Source of the DNA: Nitratireductor kimnyeongensis
Lineage (GTDB): Bacteria; Pseudomonadota; Alphaproteobacteria; Rhizobiales; Rhizobiaceae
Length of the DNA: 64,000 nt
Direction of reading: 5' to 3'
NCBI RefSeq assembly: GCF_019891395.1
Contig: NZ_CP078144.1
Location: 1 to 64,000 of the forward strand
The notes below the pieces were generated by a model. The model had not been told where the DNA came from, did not search any database, and was given only the letters and a program-made list of their open reading frames with translations. The translations under genes were made by a program, and so were the position numbers. Shown here piece after piece: positions 17,694 through 27,076 of the stretch (position 1 is its first letter; each line of letters opens with the position of its first letter).

Positions 17694-18328
17694 GCGGTGC
17701 TTTCTTCAGCATCGGAGATTGATAAGAGCGCAGCGCGCGCCCTTCTCACGAAGGCGTCTTTGGTCTCTGCAGGTTCCACACGCAATGGCGCACCGAAGGT
17801 AACAGTGCATATCAGTGGTACGGGGACAAACTCACCCTTCGGCATGACACGGTTCAGATTGTCGATCCAGACAGGCACGAGATCGATGTCGGGCCGCGCT
17901 GTCGCAAGATGATAGACTCCGCTCTTGAAGGGCAGAAGAGGTTTGTCGGTTTCATTGCGGGTGCCTTCGGGAAAGATGATGAGCGAGGCGCCGCCATCCA
18001 GGGCATCTGCCATTTGTTTGATCGGATCGTCGGCACGCGTCTTGCGGTCGCGATCAATGAGCACTGCGTTGAACACATCACGGCCGATAAAACGGCGGAT
18101 GGGTGACTTGAGCCAGTAGTCCGCGCCCGCCACCGGGCGGGTCTGCTCGCGCATGCGGGGAGGTAGGACCGCCCACAGGAGAATGAAATCGCCATGGCTT
18201 ACGTGATTGGCAAAGTAGATGCGCTGCCGGGGAACAGGCTCTATGCCATCCCAAACGGCCCGCACGGCTGTAATAAAGCGCGCGAACAGCGTGATTGCAC
18301 CAGCCGCGAGCCGCGCCAGGAAACCCAT
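17690..18328 (-). CDS. 1-acyl-sn-glycerol-3-phosphate acyltransferase family (PlsC-like)
   Basis: 212-residue membrane-associated acyltransferase with the catalytic NHVSHGDF (H-x4-D type) motif near residue 40 and the FPEGTRN substrate motif. It would acylate lysophosphatidate to phosphatidate, supplying the next gene in the operon. The ATG at 18328 is used because GAGGGTA precedes it; the open frame runs to 18412 but the extension looks non-coding. It is divergent from ugpB, whose promoter region holds a Pho box, so phosphate control of this trio is possible but not shown. Confidence 0.82.
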   Translation of the reverse strand: MGFLARLAAGAITLFARFITAVRAVWDGIEPVPRQRIYFANHVSHGDFILLWAVLPPRMREQTRPVAGADYWLKSPIRRFIGRDVFNAVLIDRDRKTRADDPIKQMADALDGGASLIIFPEGTRNETDKPLLPFKSGVYHLATARPDIDLVPVWIDNLNRVMPKGEFVPVPLICTVTFGAPLRVEPAETKDAFVRRARAALLSISDAEESTA

Positions 18329-18466
18329 TTTACCCTCAGATCGTGAAACCGATTCGACCCTGCACCTTGTATAGGATGGCGATAGGCTAGGCCAATCGCA
18401 TGATCGCCTCATTTCAGCATGAAATTTCTATACTGGAAAAGCTATAGACAATGTATTCTACAGATG

Positions 18467-18484
18467 CTGTCATCCAACGGTAAC
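18467..18484 (+). promoter_or_regulatory. Putative Pho box upstream of ugpB
   Basis: CTGTCAT-CCAA-CGGTAAC. The first half matches the PhoB consensus CTGTCAT in all seven positions and the second in five of seven, with the correct 4-base spacer. It ends 57 bases before the ugpB start. ugp operons are classic members of the Pho regulon. A clear -10 element could not be picked out. Confidence 0.6.
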
Positions 18485-18541
18485 ATAAGCCGACCAATAG
18501 AGACCGGTTAACCGGCGATCGACGCTACAGGGAGATACACA

Positions 18542-19864
18542 ATGAGATTTCGCGCAATGTTTTCCGCTGCCACGGCTTTGACCGTGGTGCTTCCGGTAAC
18601 GGTCGGCGCCGCACAGGCGCAGACCGAGGTGCAATTCTGGCATGCCTTCACCGGCCGTCTCGGCGAACTTCTGGAAAAACAGGTTTCCGATTTCAATGCC
18701 AGTCAGGACGAGTATGAGGTTGTGGCGACCCTCAAGGGCAATTATTCCGAAGCCCTGAATGCCGGCATTGCCGCTTTCCGCGCCGGCGAGCAACCGCACA
18801 TCCTGCAGGTTTTCGAGGTCGGCACCGCCACGATGATGGCTGCCAAGGGTGCCATCAAGCCGGTTTATGAAGTGATGGCCGAGGCCGAAGCCGAGTTCGA
18901 TCCCAACGCCTATCTTGCACCGGTTGCAGGCTACTACACCAACACCGACGGCGAGATGCTGTCCTTACCCTACAATTCTTCCACTCCTGTTCTCTACATC
19001 AACAAGAAGGCGCTTGAGGAAGCCGGTCTCGATCCCGAGTCAAAGCCTGCCACCTGGCCAGAAGTCGAGGAAATTCTCGTCAAGCTCAAGGAAGCCGGTT
19101 CTGCATGCCCGCTGACGACGGCGTGGCAGTCCTGGATCCATCTCGAGAATCTGAGCGCATACCACAATGTTCCGTTCGCAACGGAAGCCAATGGCTTTGC
19201 CGGCACCAATACCGAACTCGCTTTCAATGGCGATCTTCAGGTGCAGCACATCGACAAGATGGGCGAATGGGCCAAGGAAGGTCTCTTCAGCTATTCGGGC
19301 CGTCGCAACGAGGGCGGTGCACGCTTCCGCTCGGGCGAGTGCGCCATGTTCACCGAATCGTCAGCCGGCTATGCCGGTGTGAAGGCCGAGGCCGACTTCC
19401 CCTTCACCGTGACCAATTTACCTTATTGGCCGGATGCGGAAGGCGTGCCCTACAACACGATCATCGGCGGTGCTTCGCTGTGGGTCATGTCGGGCCATGA
19501 GGCTGAGGAATATGCAGGTGTTGCAGCATTTCTGAACTATCTCTCCAGCGCAGAAGTGCAGGCCCAGTGGCATCAGGACACCGGCTATCTGCCGATCACC
19601 ACCGCTGCCTACGACCTGACCAAGGAGCAGGGTTTCTACGAAGAAAACCCGGGCACCGACATTGCCATCCTGCAAATGACCGGCAAGGCTCCGACGGAAA
19701 ACTCCAAGGGCATCCGTCTTGGCAATTTCGACCAGATCCGCGCCATCATCGACGAGGAGCTGGAAGCCGTCTGGCAGGGTCAGAAGGACGCCAAGGCCGC
19801 GCTTGACGAGGCTGTGAACCGCGGCAACGAGTTGCTGCGCCGCTTCGAACAGTCGACGCGATAA
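18542..19864 (+). CDS. ugpB: sn-glycerol-3-phosphate-binding periplasmic protein
   Basis: 440-residue exported binding protein with a signal peptide ending in AQA-QTEVQFWHAF (cleavage at about residue 26). The segments FWHAFTGRLGELLEKQV, ATLKGNYSEALNAGIAAFRAGE and PYNSSTPVLYINK are characteristic of UgpB. It delivers glycerol-3-phosphate or its diesters to UgpAE, serving as a phosphate and carbon source. AGGGAGA precedes the ATG. It is first in a ugpBAEC operon and is followed by a strong RNA hairpin that may protect its message. Confidence 0.93.
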   Translation: MRFRAMFSAATALTVVLPVTVGAAQAQTEVQFWHAFTGRLGELLEKQVSDFNASQDEYEVVATLKGNYSEALNAGIAAFRAGEQPHILQVFEVGTATMMAAKGAIKPVYEVMAEAEAEFDPNAYLAPVAGYYTNTDGEMLSLPYNSSTPVLYINKKALEEAGLDPESKPATWPEVEEILVKLKEAGSACPLTTAWQSWIHLENLSAYHNVPFATEANGFAGTNTELAFNGDLQVQHIDKMGEWAKEGLFSYSGRRNEGGARFRSGECAMFTESSAGYAGVKAEADFPFTVTNLPYWPDAEGVPYNTIIGGASLWVMSGHEAEEYAGVAAFLNYLSSAEVQAQWHQDTGYLPITTAAYDLTKEQGFYEENPGTDIAILQMTGKAPTENSKGIRLGNFDQIRAIIDEELEAVWQGQKDAKAALDEAVNRGNELLRRFEQSTR

Positions 19865-19880
19865 GTCTATGAAACCTGCG

Positions 19881-19905
19881 GGGCCGGCAGAAATCTTGCC
19901 GGCCC
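19881..19905 (+). other. Intercistronic hairpin between ugpB and ugpA
   Basis: GGGCCGGCA-N7-TGCCGGCCC is a perfect nine-base-pair GC-rich stem directly after the binding-protein gene. It has no strong T-run, so it more likely slows 3' decay or partially terminates, raising ugpB expression over the membrane genes. Confidence 0.6.
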
Positions 19906-19924
19906 TGGCATTCTTGGTTTGCCC

Positions 19925-20806
19925 ATGGAAAAGCGCGTTACCTTCGACAACCGGTTGTTGCCATACCTGCTGCTCGCGCCGCAGCTTGCAGTGACGATCG
20001 TTTTTTTCTTCTGGCCGGCCGGTCAGGCCCTTTACCAGTCGCTGCTTCTCCCTGATCCGTTCGGGCTTGGAGCGCGCTTCGTCTGGTTTTCCAATTTCGA
20101 ATATCTCTTCAACGACCGCTATTATCTCCAGTCCTTTATCACCACCGCGGTCTTCACCTTCTTCGTGACGCTGGTTTCCATGTCGGTCGCTCTTCTTTTT
20201 GCCGTGATGGCCGATCAGGCGGTCAAGGGGGCAGGGGCATACAAGACGCTGCTCATATGGCCCTATGCCGTGGCGCCTGCCGTGGCCGGCGTGATGTGGC
20301 TCTTCATGTTCCAACCGTCCATCGGCGTGATCGCCTTTTACATGAAGGCGATGGGCATCGACTGGAACCCCGTTCTCAATGGGGGGCAGGCCATGACGCT
20401 GGTCATTCTCGCCGCAGCGTGGAAGCAGATCAGCTACAATTTTCTGTTTTTCCTGGCCGGCCTGCAGGCGATCCCCAAAAGTCTGATCGAGGCGGCGGCG
20501 ATCGATGGCGCGGGCAAATGGCATCGTTTTCGCACCATCATCTTCCCGCTTCTATCGCCCACCACTTTTTTCTTGCTCGTGGTCAACATCGTCTACGCTT
20601 TTTTCGAGACCTTCGGCATCATCCACACCATGACGGCCGGCGGGCCGGGCCAGTCCACCACCATCCTCGTCTACAAGGTCTATTCCGACGGGTTCGTCGG
20701 GCAGGATCTCGGCTCTTCCGCCGCCCAATCCGTCATTCTGATGGTTGTTGTTGGCATCCTGACTGTCATCCAGTTCCGCTTCATCGAGCGGCGCGTGCAC
20801 TATTGA
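19925..20806 (+). CDS. ugpA: Glycerol-3-phosphate ABC importer permease
   Basis: 293-residue inner-membrane permease of the MalF type with six predicted helices. The EAA loop reads [20 protein letters not shown]. The opening [19 protein letters not shown] and the [10 protein letters not shown] segment are typical of UgpA. The ATG at 19925 is preferred over the TTG at 19919. It pairs with UgpE and the UgpC ATPase. Confidence 0.93.
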   Translation: MEKRVTFDNRLLPYLLLAPQLAVTIVFFFWPAGQALYQSLLLPDPFGLGARFVWFSNFEYLFNDRYYLQSFITTAVFTFFVTLVSMSVALLFAVMADQAVKGAGAYKTLLIWPYAVAPAVAGVMWLFMFQPSIGVIAFYMKAMGIDWNPVLNGGQAMTLVILAAAWKQISYNFLFFLAGLQAIPKSLIEAAAIDGAGKWHRFRTIIFPLLSPTTFFLLVVNIVYAFFETFGIIHTMTAGGPGQSTTILVYKVYSDGFVGQDLGSSAAQSVILMVVVGILTVIQFRFIERRVHY

Positions 20807-20818
20807 GGAGGGCGGGGC

Positions 20819-21655
20819 ATGGTTGAAAAACAGGGCTTAGGCACGATCCTGATGCACGCGGTGCTGATCATCGGCATCGCCATTGTCTGCTTCCCGATCT
20901 ATCTCACCTTTGTCGGCTCGACGCTGACTCATTTCGAGATCATTCGCCCGCCCATGCCACTGGTGCCGGGGCCGCATTTCATCGACAATTACAGCGAAGC
21001 GCTTACCTCGGGCATCACCGCGCCGGTGGGGCGCATGCTGTTCAATTCCTTTGTCATGGCCATGGGCATCGCCCTCGGCAAGATCGCCATCTCGATCCTG
21101 TCGGCCTATGCGATCGTCTATTTTCGCTTTCCGTTTCGAATGTTCGCCTTCTGGGCGATCTTTATGACCCTGATGCTACCGGTGGAAGTACGCATTGTGC
21201 CGACCTATGAGGTTGTCGCCTCGCTCGGCATGCTCAATTCCTACACCGGCCTGATCCTGCCGCTCATCGCCTCGGCGACCGCCACCTTCCTCTTCCGCCA
21301 GTTCTTCATGACCGTGCCGGATGAGCTGGTGGAGGCTGCGCGTGTCGATGGTGCCGGGCCGCTGCGCTTCTTCAAGGACATTCTCTTACCGCTCTCGGTG
21401 ACCAACATCGCGGCGCTTTTCGTGATCCTCTTCATCTACGGTTGGAACCAGTTCCTCTGGCCGCTTCTGATCACGACCAAGCCGGAAATGAACACCATCG
21501 TGATGGGTCTGAAACAGATGATGCCGACCGCCGACGACTACGGCAATTGGCCCGTGACCATGGCCGCCGCAACGCTGGCCGTTCTGCCGCCGGTGGCGGT
21601 GGTGATCTTCATGCAGCGCCTTTTCGTCAAAGGCCTTGTCGAGACAGAGAAATAG
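20819..21655 (+). CDS. ugpE: Glycerol-3-phosphate ABC importer permease
   Basis: 278-residue permease of the MalG type. The EAA loop is [21 protein letters not shown], and the C-terminal [26 protein letters not shown] region (residues about 207-232) is the distinctive end seen in UgpE. It follows ugpA by 12 bases with GAGGAGGGCGG at the junction as ribosome-binding site. Second half of the transmembrane channel. Confidence 0.93.
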   Translation: MVEKQGLGTILMHAVLIIGIAIVCFPIYLTFVGSTLTHFEIIRPPMPLVPGPHFIDNYSEALTSGITAPVGRMLFNSFVMAMGIALGKIAISILSAYAIVYFRFPFRMFAFWAIFMTLMLPVEVRIVPTYEVVASLGMLNSYTGLILPLIASATATFLFRQFFMTVPDELVEAARVDGAGPLRFFKDILLPLSVTNIAALFVILFIYGWNQFLWPLLITTKPEMNTIVMGLKQMMPTADDYGNWPVTMAAATLAVLPPVAVVIFMQRLFVKGLVETEK

Positions 21656-21671
21656 AAGGACCGAAATCGGC

Positions 21672-22748
21672 ATGGCGACGATTTCCATACGCGACGTTCG
21701 CAAATCCTACGGCAAGACCGAGGTCATTCATGGTGTGAGCCTGGATGTGGCCGATGGCGAATTCATCGTCATTGTCGGCCCGTCCGGCTGCGGCAAGTCC
21801 ACACTCCTGCGCATGGTGGCCGGTCTTGAGCGCATCACCGCCGGCACGATGGAAATCGGCGGGCGGGTGGTCAACGATCTGGAGCCGCGCGAGCGCGACA
21901 TCGCCATGGTGTTCCAGAACTATGCGCTCTATCCGCATATGTCCGTCTTCGACAACATGGCCTACGGGCTGAAAATTGCCGGCAAGACGAAGGACGAGAT
22001 CCGCCAGCGGGTCGATCAGGCCGCCGCCATGCTGCAGCTCGAACCCTATCTCGACCGCAAGCCGCGCGCGCTTTCCGGTGGCCAGCGCCAGCGTGTTGCC
22101 ATGGGCCGCGCGCTCGTGCGCAACCCGGCCGTCTTCCTGTTCGACGAGCCGCTGTCCAATCTCGATGCGAAGCTGCGCGTCCAGATGCGGCTTGAGATCA
22201 AGCAGATGCAGCGCTCGGTCGGCACCACCGCGCTTTACGTGACGCATGATCAGGTGGAGGCGATGACGCTCGCCGACCGGCTGGTCGTCATGAATGCCGG
22301 CATTGCCGAGCAGATCGACACTCCCATGGCTGTCTATGAACGTCCCGCGACACGCTTCGTTGCGGGCTTCATCGGTTCCCCGGCGATGAACATTCTGAAG
22401 GGAAGCGTTTCGGGCTCGGATTTCGTGCTGGAAGGCGGCGGAAAGCTCGCGCTGGACACGAAACCGCAAGAGACGGGCCGCCCGCTTCTCTTCGGCGTGC
22501 GTCCCGAGCACCTGCAGATTGCCACGGCGAAAGAGGCGACGCTCAATCTTTCCGTCACGGCGGTGGAGACGCTCGGAGCCGACACGCTGGCCCATGGCAC
22601 GCTTTCAGGCGCCAATGGTGCCGGCGGCGAGCTGATCGCCCGGCTTCCCGGCAGCGCAAAGGTCGCGCCCGGCGACACACTGCCGCTCACCGTTCAGGAG
22701 AACATGACCCATCTCTTCGATGCCGAGACGGGCAGGCGCGTTGAGTGA
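21672..22748 (+). CDS. ugpC: Glycerol-3-phosphate importer ATP-binding protein
   Basis: 358-residue ATPase. ABC domain residues about 1-235: Walker [11 protein letters not shown]-loop [10 protein letters not shown], signature LSGGQRQR, Walker [12 protein letters not shown]-loop THD. The C-terminal TOBE-type domain contains [15 protein letters not shown] 21672 follows ugpE by 16 bases. Assigned as UgpC because it closes the ugpBAE operon; by sequence alone it is close to the two other UgpC/MsmX-like ATPases in the window. Confidence 0.92.
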   Translation: MATISIRDVRKSYGKTEVIHGVSLDVADGEFIVIVGPSGCGKSTLLRMVAGLERITAGTMEIGGRVVNDLEPRERDIAMVFQNYALYPHMSVFDNMAYGLKIAGKTKDEIRQRVDQAAAMLQLEPYLDRKPRALSGGQRQRVAMGRALVRNPAVFLFDEPLSNLDAKLRVQMRLEIKQMQRSVGTTALYVTHDQVEAMTLADRLVVMNAGIAEQIDTPMAVYERPATRFVAGFIGSPAMNILKGSVSGSDFVLEGGGKLALDTKPQETGRPLLFGVRPEHLQIATAKEATLNLSVTAVETLGADTLAHGTLSGANGAGGELIARLPGSAKVAPGDTLPLTVQENMTHLFDAETGRRVE

Positions 22749-23234
22749 TCAGCCGCAAAGCGGGTGCGGCATGTAGCCGACAAAGCCGGTGATCTTCCAG
22801 CGCCCGTCGATCTTCGCGCAGAAATAGAGTGTTTGCCAGTTCAGCCGGTCGACGCTGCCGTCAGCCTTGGCCACGCTGCCGTTGAATTTCTTGTGCAGCA
22901 CGGCGCGGTCGCCATCGATGTCGATGTCACGCATGTTCGTCACGCGGAAAAGCGCATCGCGCAGCGGCTCGGCAAACTCGGTGGCCGCCGTTTCCCTGCC
23001 CTGACGCAGCCATTCGTCGCGATAGGTTTGCACATCTGGAAACTGGAGCCGCCAGGAATCCGCGTCGTTGAGGAAATGCGCATGCATGCCGAAGAACCGG
23101 TCCTCGGCAAAATCCCCTTCCACCATCGACCAGTCCTGCGCGAGAAACGCGTCGATGTCGCGCCGCACCAGCATCTCCCAGAGATAGTGACGGTCGGCAT
23201 CGCCTTCAGGGAAGGGGTTCTTGTCGTAGGTCAT
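22749..23234 (-). CDS. NTF2-like (SnoaL-type) protein of unknown function
   Basis: 161-residue soluble protein. Helices at the N-terminus and the strand pattern ALFRVTNMRDIDIDGDRAVLHKKFNG...WQTLYFCAKIDGRWKITGFVGY fit an NTF2-like fold, which may be an enzyme or a ligand-binding module. It is the last gene of the minus-strand arm SDR - ABC ATPase - RpiR - PLP enzyme, 27 bases after the PLP enzyme, so probably linked to the same pathway. It ends exactly beside the ugpC stop codon. No specific reaction can be assigned. Confidence 0.7.
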   Translation of the reverse strand: MTYDKNPFPEGDADRHYLWEMLVRRDIDAFLAQDWSMVEGDFAEDRFFGMHAHFLNDADSWRLQFPDVQTYRDEWLRQGRETAATEFAEPLRDALFRVTNMRDIDIDGDRAVLHKKFNGSVAKADGSVDRLNWQTLYFCAKIDGRWKITGFVGYMPHPLCG

Positions 23235-23261
23235 ATGCTTGTTCCTCGGAATGACTGGTTC

Positions 23262-24320
23262 TCAGGTCAGGCGGCTGCGGGCGGCAACGACCAGTGTTTC
23301 GGTCACGCGGTCGCCCTCGACGATGTTCACCGCGTCGTAAAGGTTCGACACCGGGCAAACGTGATTGGGGATGATCCGCACCTTGTCGCCGATCTCAGGT
23401 TTTGCCGCACAGTTCGAAAGGTCCACAATACCGTGTTCCTCGCTGAGCGCGCCGATCACCGCATCGGGATACTCCACGATGTGCCCATGGCCTGGAACGG
23501 GCGCCGTATCGGCCGCAAGCGCCTTGGAGCCTGCATCGATGATTGCGCGGTTGTCGGTCGGCCGGCTCACCACCGTGGCCAGCACGGTGAACGCGCAGTC
23601 TTCCAGCGTGCCATGACCGAAAGCCACCTGCATGCGATCGGAATAGATATAGGTGCCGGGCCGGTGTTCGGTGGCGCTGGTCACCTGCTCGGCCCGATAG
23701 AAGTCGGGCGATCCGCCATTGGAAACCGTGTTGACCGCCAGCCCGCTTTCCCCGAGCGCGGCGATGGCATCCGCCAGCCAGCGCTCCACCTTTTCCGGCT
23801 CGCCGCGCGGCGGATAGGTCATCAGCCCTTCAAAGCGGAGCCCCGTTGCTGCATCGATCTGTTTCGCCAGCGTAACGACTTCTTCCACCGTTTGCACGCC
23901 GCATCGGCCCATCCCCGTATCGCATTCCACCAGCACGGGGAGAGGGCGCTCCGGGTCAGTGAAATGCTTGGCATAGCCGGCAATCGTCACCGCGCTGTCC
24001 GCCGTCACCGAAAGCGTCACGCGTTTGTGCAGGGCAAGAAGCCGGTTGAGCTTGGCAGCACCAAGAATGTTGTAGGGAATGAAAATGTCGGTCAGCCCCG
24101 CATCGGCCATCACTTCTGCTTCGCCCACCTTCTGGCAGGTGATGCCGATCGCGCCCATCTCGCACTGCATGTTGGCGAACAGGGGCAGTTTGTGGGTCTT
24201 GATGTGCGGGCGCAGTTTCAGCCCGTGCGTGTCCGCATGGGCCTGCGCGCGGGCGAGGTTGGCCCGCACCTTCGCAAGGTCGATCACCACGGCGGGCGTT
24301 TCAAGGTCGAGAATGCGCAA
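23262..24320 (-). CDS. PLP enzyme of the D-threonine aldolase / D-serine dehydratase-like family
   Basis: 352-residue enzyme. The N-terminal alanine-racemase-type barrel has KLRPHIKTHKLP with the PLP lysine and VECDTGMGRCGV. The C-terminal D-serine-dehydratase-like domain has GSKALAADTAPVPGHG and PNHVCPVSNLYD, whose His-x-Cys pair is the metal site of this family. Members cleave or dehydrate D-3-hydroxy amino acids. TTG 24320 is taken as start: it lies four bases after the RpiR stop, with GGAG upstream; the longer frame would overlap RpiR. It is clustered with RidA and an MlrC hydrolase on the divergent arm, suggesting catabolism of a D-hydroxy-amino-acid compound. Confidence 0.8.
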   Translation of the reverse strand: MRILDLETPAVVIDLAKVRANLARAQAHADTHGLKLRPHIKTHKLPLFANMQCEMGAIGITCQKVGEAEVMADAGLTDIFIPYNILGAAKLNRLLALHKRVTLSVTADSAVTIAGYAKHFTDPERPLPVLVECDTGMGRCGVQTVEEVVTLAKQIDAATGLRFEGLMTYPPRGEPEKVERWLADAIAALGESGLAVNTVSNGGSPDFYRAEQVTSATEHRPGTYIYSDRMQVAFGHGTLEDCAFTVLATVVSRPTDNRAIIDAGSKALAADTAPVPGHGHIVEYPDAVIGALSEEHGIVDLSNCAAKPEIGDKVRIIPNHVCPVSNLYDAVNIVEGDRVTETLVVAARSRLT

Positions 24321-24324
24321 GACA

Positions 24325-25236
24325 TCAGTCTCCGATGGGCAGATTGGGGTTCTTGATGTTTTGACTGGCCAGGCTGTGGCGCACCCGCCGGAGCGGCTCC
24401 AGCACCTTCTTGCCAAGCGTGAGCGCGGTCGCCATGGCGATCATGTCCACCGCCGAGAGCAGCGCATAGCGCATGGAAGAGGGTTTGTAGAGATTGCCGT
24501 CTTCCTTGAAGGTGAGCGGCAGAATGTCGTCGCCCGCCGCCGCCAGCGGCGAGTTGGGCGTGGTCACCACAAAGGCGCGCGCGCCATATTGCCGGGCAAT
24601 CGTCACCGCATCCATCACCGAGGCGGCCTGCCCCGAAACGGAAAAGCCGATCACCACCGCCTTGGGCTCCAGCACCGAGGCGCTCATGCGCTGAAGCTGC
24701 GGGTCGGTGTGTGCGGTGACATGCAGACCAAGCCGGAAGAGCCGGTTTTGCAGCTCCACCGCCGCAAAGGAAGAGCTGCCGCCGGTGCCATAAACGAGGA
24801 TCTGGCTCGCGCGGCTGATTTCTTTCGCCATGGGCTCAAGATCAATGTCCGCGAGCGCCATCGACATGAGGTCGAGCGCGGCATGAGCGCCTGAGGCAAC
24901 CTTCGCCACCACCTGACCGGAAAGTGGCAGTTCCTCCACCGGTGCGCTCGGCTCGCGCAGATAGGCACCGCCAATGGCCAGCGCCTGCGCCAGATGAAAC
25001 CGCATTTCCCGCGTTCCGGGAAAGCCAAGTGCACGCGCCAGCCGCGTGATGGTCGGTTCGCTCACGCCCGCTCGTTCGGCGATCTGCGCGATGGGCGCGT
25101 GGGCGGCAAACTGCGGATTGGCCAGAATGCTCTCCACCAGGCGGATTTCCGCGCCACGCCCGCGCTCAAGGCGATCCTGCAGCCGGGCGATGATATCGAC
25201 CGTGCGTTCGCTGTCGTCGGGCACGCGCTTGTCCAT
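24325..25236 (-). CDS. RpiR-family transcriptional regulator
   Basis: 303-residue regulator. The N-terminal helix-turn-helix region reads PIAQIAERAGVSEPTITRLARALG (about residues 48-71), and a SIS domain (about 135-290) contains ILVYGTGGSSSFAAVELQN and VVIGFSVSGQAASV. It lies between the ABC ATPase and PLP enzyme genes of the same arm, three bases from the ATPase stop. Likely local repressor of the two divergent arms; the TGTAA-N5-TTACA palindrome at 27241-27255 is a candidate target. Effector unknown. Confidence 0.88.
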   Translation of the reverse strand: MDKRVPDDSERTVDIIARLQDRLERGRGAEIRLVESILANPQFAAHAPIAQIAERAGVSEPTITRLARALGFPGTREMRFHLAQALAIGGAYLREPSAPVEELPLSGQVVAKVASGAHAALDLMSMALADIDLEPMAKEISRASQILVYGTGGSSSFAAVELQNRLFRLGLHVTAHTDPQLQRMSASVLEPKAVVIGFSVSGQAASVMDAVTIARQYGARAFVVTTPNSPLAAAGDDILPLTFKEDGNLYKPSSMRYALLSAVDMIAMATALTLGKKVLEPLRRVRHSLASQNIKNPNLPIGD

Positions 25237-25238
25237 GG

Positions 25239-26306
25239 TCAGTGGGCCTCCAGCCTTTGTCCGCCATCGCTGTCAAAGAGGTGGACATGCTCGACCGGAA
25301 CGGAAAGCGCAAGTGTCTCGCCATGATGGGGGAGTTCGCGGTCCCGGAGCACGACGCGTACATCTTCTCCGGCAATGGTGCCGAACACATGGATCTCCGG
25401 GCCGGTGGGCTCCACAACTTCTACATGGAGTTTCAGCGGTCCTTCCGGGTTCCTTTGATAGGATTCGGGACGGATACCAACCGTCACCGTTTTCTCGCCA
25501 AAACCCTGCGCAACGGGGAGGCTCGTCCCATCCTGCAGCACCGCCACGGGCGTGCCGTCAACCATGCCCGTTTCTGCCTGAAGAAAGCTCATCGCGGGTG
25601 AGCCGATGAAACCGGCAACAAATGTGTTGGCGGGCCGGTCGTAAAGCTCCAGCGGTGTGCCCACCTGCTCGATATTGCCGCCATTCATGACCACGATCCG
25701 GTCGGCCATAGTCATGGCCTCGATCTGGTCATGCGTGACATAGACGATGGTCGTGCCAAGCTTCTGGTGCAGCGCCTTGATCTCGGTGCGCATCTGGATG
25801 CGCAGTTTCGCGTCGAGGTTCGACAGCGGCTCGTCGAAGAGAAACACTTTCGGATCGCGCACGATGGCCCTGCCCATGGCGACACGCTGGCGTTGACCGC
25901 CCGATAGCTGGCCCGGCTTGCGGTCGAGATAGGCGCCGAGATTTAGGATTTCCGCCGCCTTCCTGATGCGCTGCTCGGTCTCGTCTTTCGGCTCCCCGCG
26001 CACGCGTGGCCCAAAGCTGATATTCTCCCGCACGCTCATATGCGGAAAGAGCGCATAGGACTGGAACACCATGGACGTGTCGCGTTTCTGAGGCGGAATG
26101 TCATTCGCGCGCGCCCCACCGATGAAAAGATCCCCTCCGGTAATGGGCTCAAGCCCCGCGATCATGCGCATGAGTGTGGATTTGCCACAGCCGGATGGCC
26201 CGACCAGGACCACGAACTCGCCGTCGTCGATCGCCAGCGAGAGCTTCTCGATCACGGTCAGCGAGCCATAGCGCTTGGAAATGTCCTTCAATCTCAGTTT
26301 TGCCAT
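25239..26306 (-). CDS. CUT1 ABC importer ATP-binding protein (UgpC/MalK-like)
   Basis: 355-residue ATPase with Walker [11 protein letters not shown]-loop FQSYALFPHM, signature LSGGQRQR, Walker [14 protein letters not shown] switch, and a C-terminal TOBE domain (GIRPESYQRN). It probably energises the permeases encoded on the other arm (28681-30377), which lack an ATPase in their own operon. Three bases separate it from the RpiR gene and 11 from the SDR gene. Confidence 0.9.
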   Translation of the reverse strand: MAKLRLKDISKRYGSLTVIEKLSLAIDDGEFVVLVGPSGCGKSTLMRMIAGLEPITGGDLFIGGARANDIPPQKRDTSMVFQSYALFPHMSVRENISFGPRVRGEPKDETEQRIRKAAEILNLGAYLDRKPGQLSGGQRQRVAMGRAIVRDPKVFLFDEPLSNLDAKLRIQMRTEIKALHQKLGTTIVYVTHDQIEAMTMADRIVVMNGGNIEQVGTPLELYDRPANTFVAGFIGSPAMSFLQAETGMVDGTPVAVLQDGTSLPVAQGFGEKTVTVGIRPESYQRNPEGPLKLHVEVVEPTGPEIHVFGTIAGEDVRVVLRDRELPHHGETLALSVPVEHVHLFDSDGGQRLEAH

Positions 26307-26317
26307 GAAGGGTCTCC

Positions 26318-27076
26318 TCAGCCGGATATCTGTTCGAGAAAGGGCAGGTTGCCGGCGGAAATCCCGGCATCCACGGGAAGCACCGTGCCGGTGATGCCAC
26401 TTGAAAGCGGTGAGGCGAGAAAGGCCGCTGCGCGCGCCACTTCGGCGGGCTCGACCATGCGGCCCAGCGGGTAAAGCTGCCGCACCTTCGCCAATATGCC
26501 CGGGTCGCGTTCGATGCGGTGGTCCCAGGCCATGGTGCGCACCGAACCCGGCGTGATCGCATTGGCGCGAATGCCATGCCGGCCTTCCTCCGTCGCGATG
26601 GCGCGCATCCAGGCGATCAACCCGGCCTTGGCAGCCGCATAGGCGGGATTGCCATAATGCGAAAGCGCGTTGATGGAGGAAATGAACACGAACGCTGCGC
26701 CGTTCTCCCTGTCACGCATGGCGGGCAGAAAGGCCTGCGAAAGTCGTGCCGCGCTGCGCAGGTTCAGGTCCAGCTCGAGGGAGAGCGCCTTGGGCGTCAC
26801 GTCATCCAGCGTTTCGGCGCGCGTCCAGCCGGCGTTTGAGATCACGGCATCCGGAACGCCCCCGTCGCAAATGCGCTTTGCCGCCGCTTCAACCGCACCA
26901 TCGTCCAAAAGGTCAAAGCGCTGTGCTTCCCCAACCCCGTCAAACGACAGATCGGCCTCCTCCAGATCGCAGGCGACCACAAAGGCGCCAAACCCCGAGA
27001 GGACATCCACCATGGCTCGTCCGATGCCACCGCCCGCACCCGTCACCACGATCCTGTGATCCTTCAGATCGATCAT
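26318..27076 (-). CDS. Short-chain dehydrogenase/reductase
   Basis: 252-residue classical SDR. It has TGAGGGIG for NAD(P) binding (residues 12-19), NAG at 81-83, catalytic Ser around 133 and YAAAK (Tyr146, Lys150). The usual C-terminal PVDAG is present. It is the first gene of the minus-strand arm and starts opposite the binding-protein promoter. It probably oxidises or reduces a hydroxyl of the imported compound; the acidic Asp37 after the second strand favours NAD over NADP. Confidence 0.85.
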   Translation of the reverse strand: MIDLKDHRIVVTGAGGGIGRAMVDVLSGFGAFVVACDLEEADLSFDGVGEAQRFDLLDDGAVEAAAKRICDGGVPDAVISNAGWTRAETLDDVTPKALSLELDLNLRSAARLSQAFLPAMRDRENGAAFVFISSINALSHYGNPAYAAAKAGLIAWMRAIATEEGRHGIRANAITPGSVRTMAWDHRIERDPGILAKVRQLYPLGRMVEPAEVARAAAFLASPLSSGITGTVLPVDAGISAGNLPFLEQISG

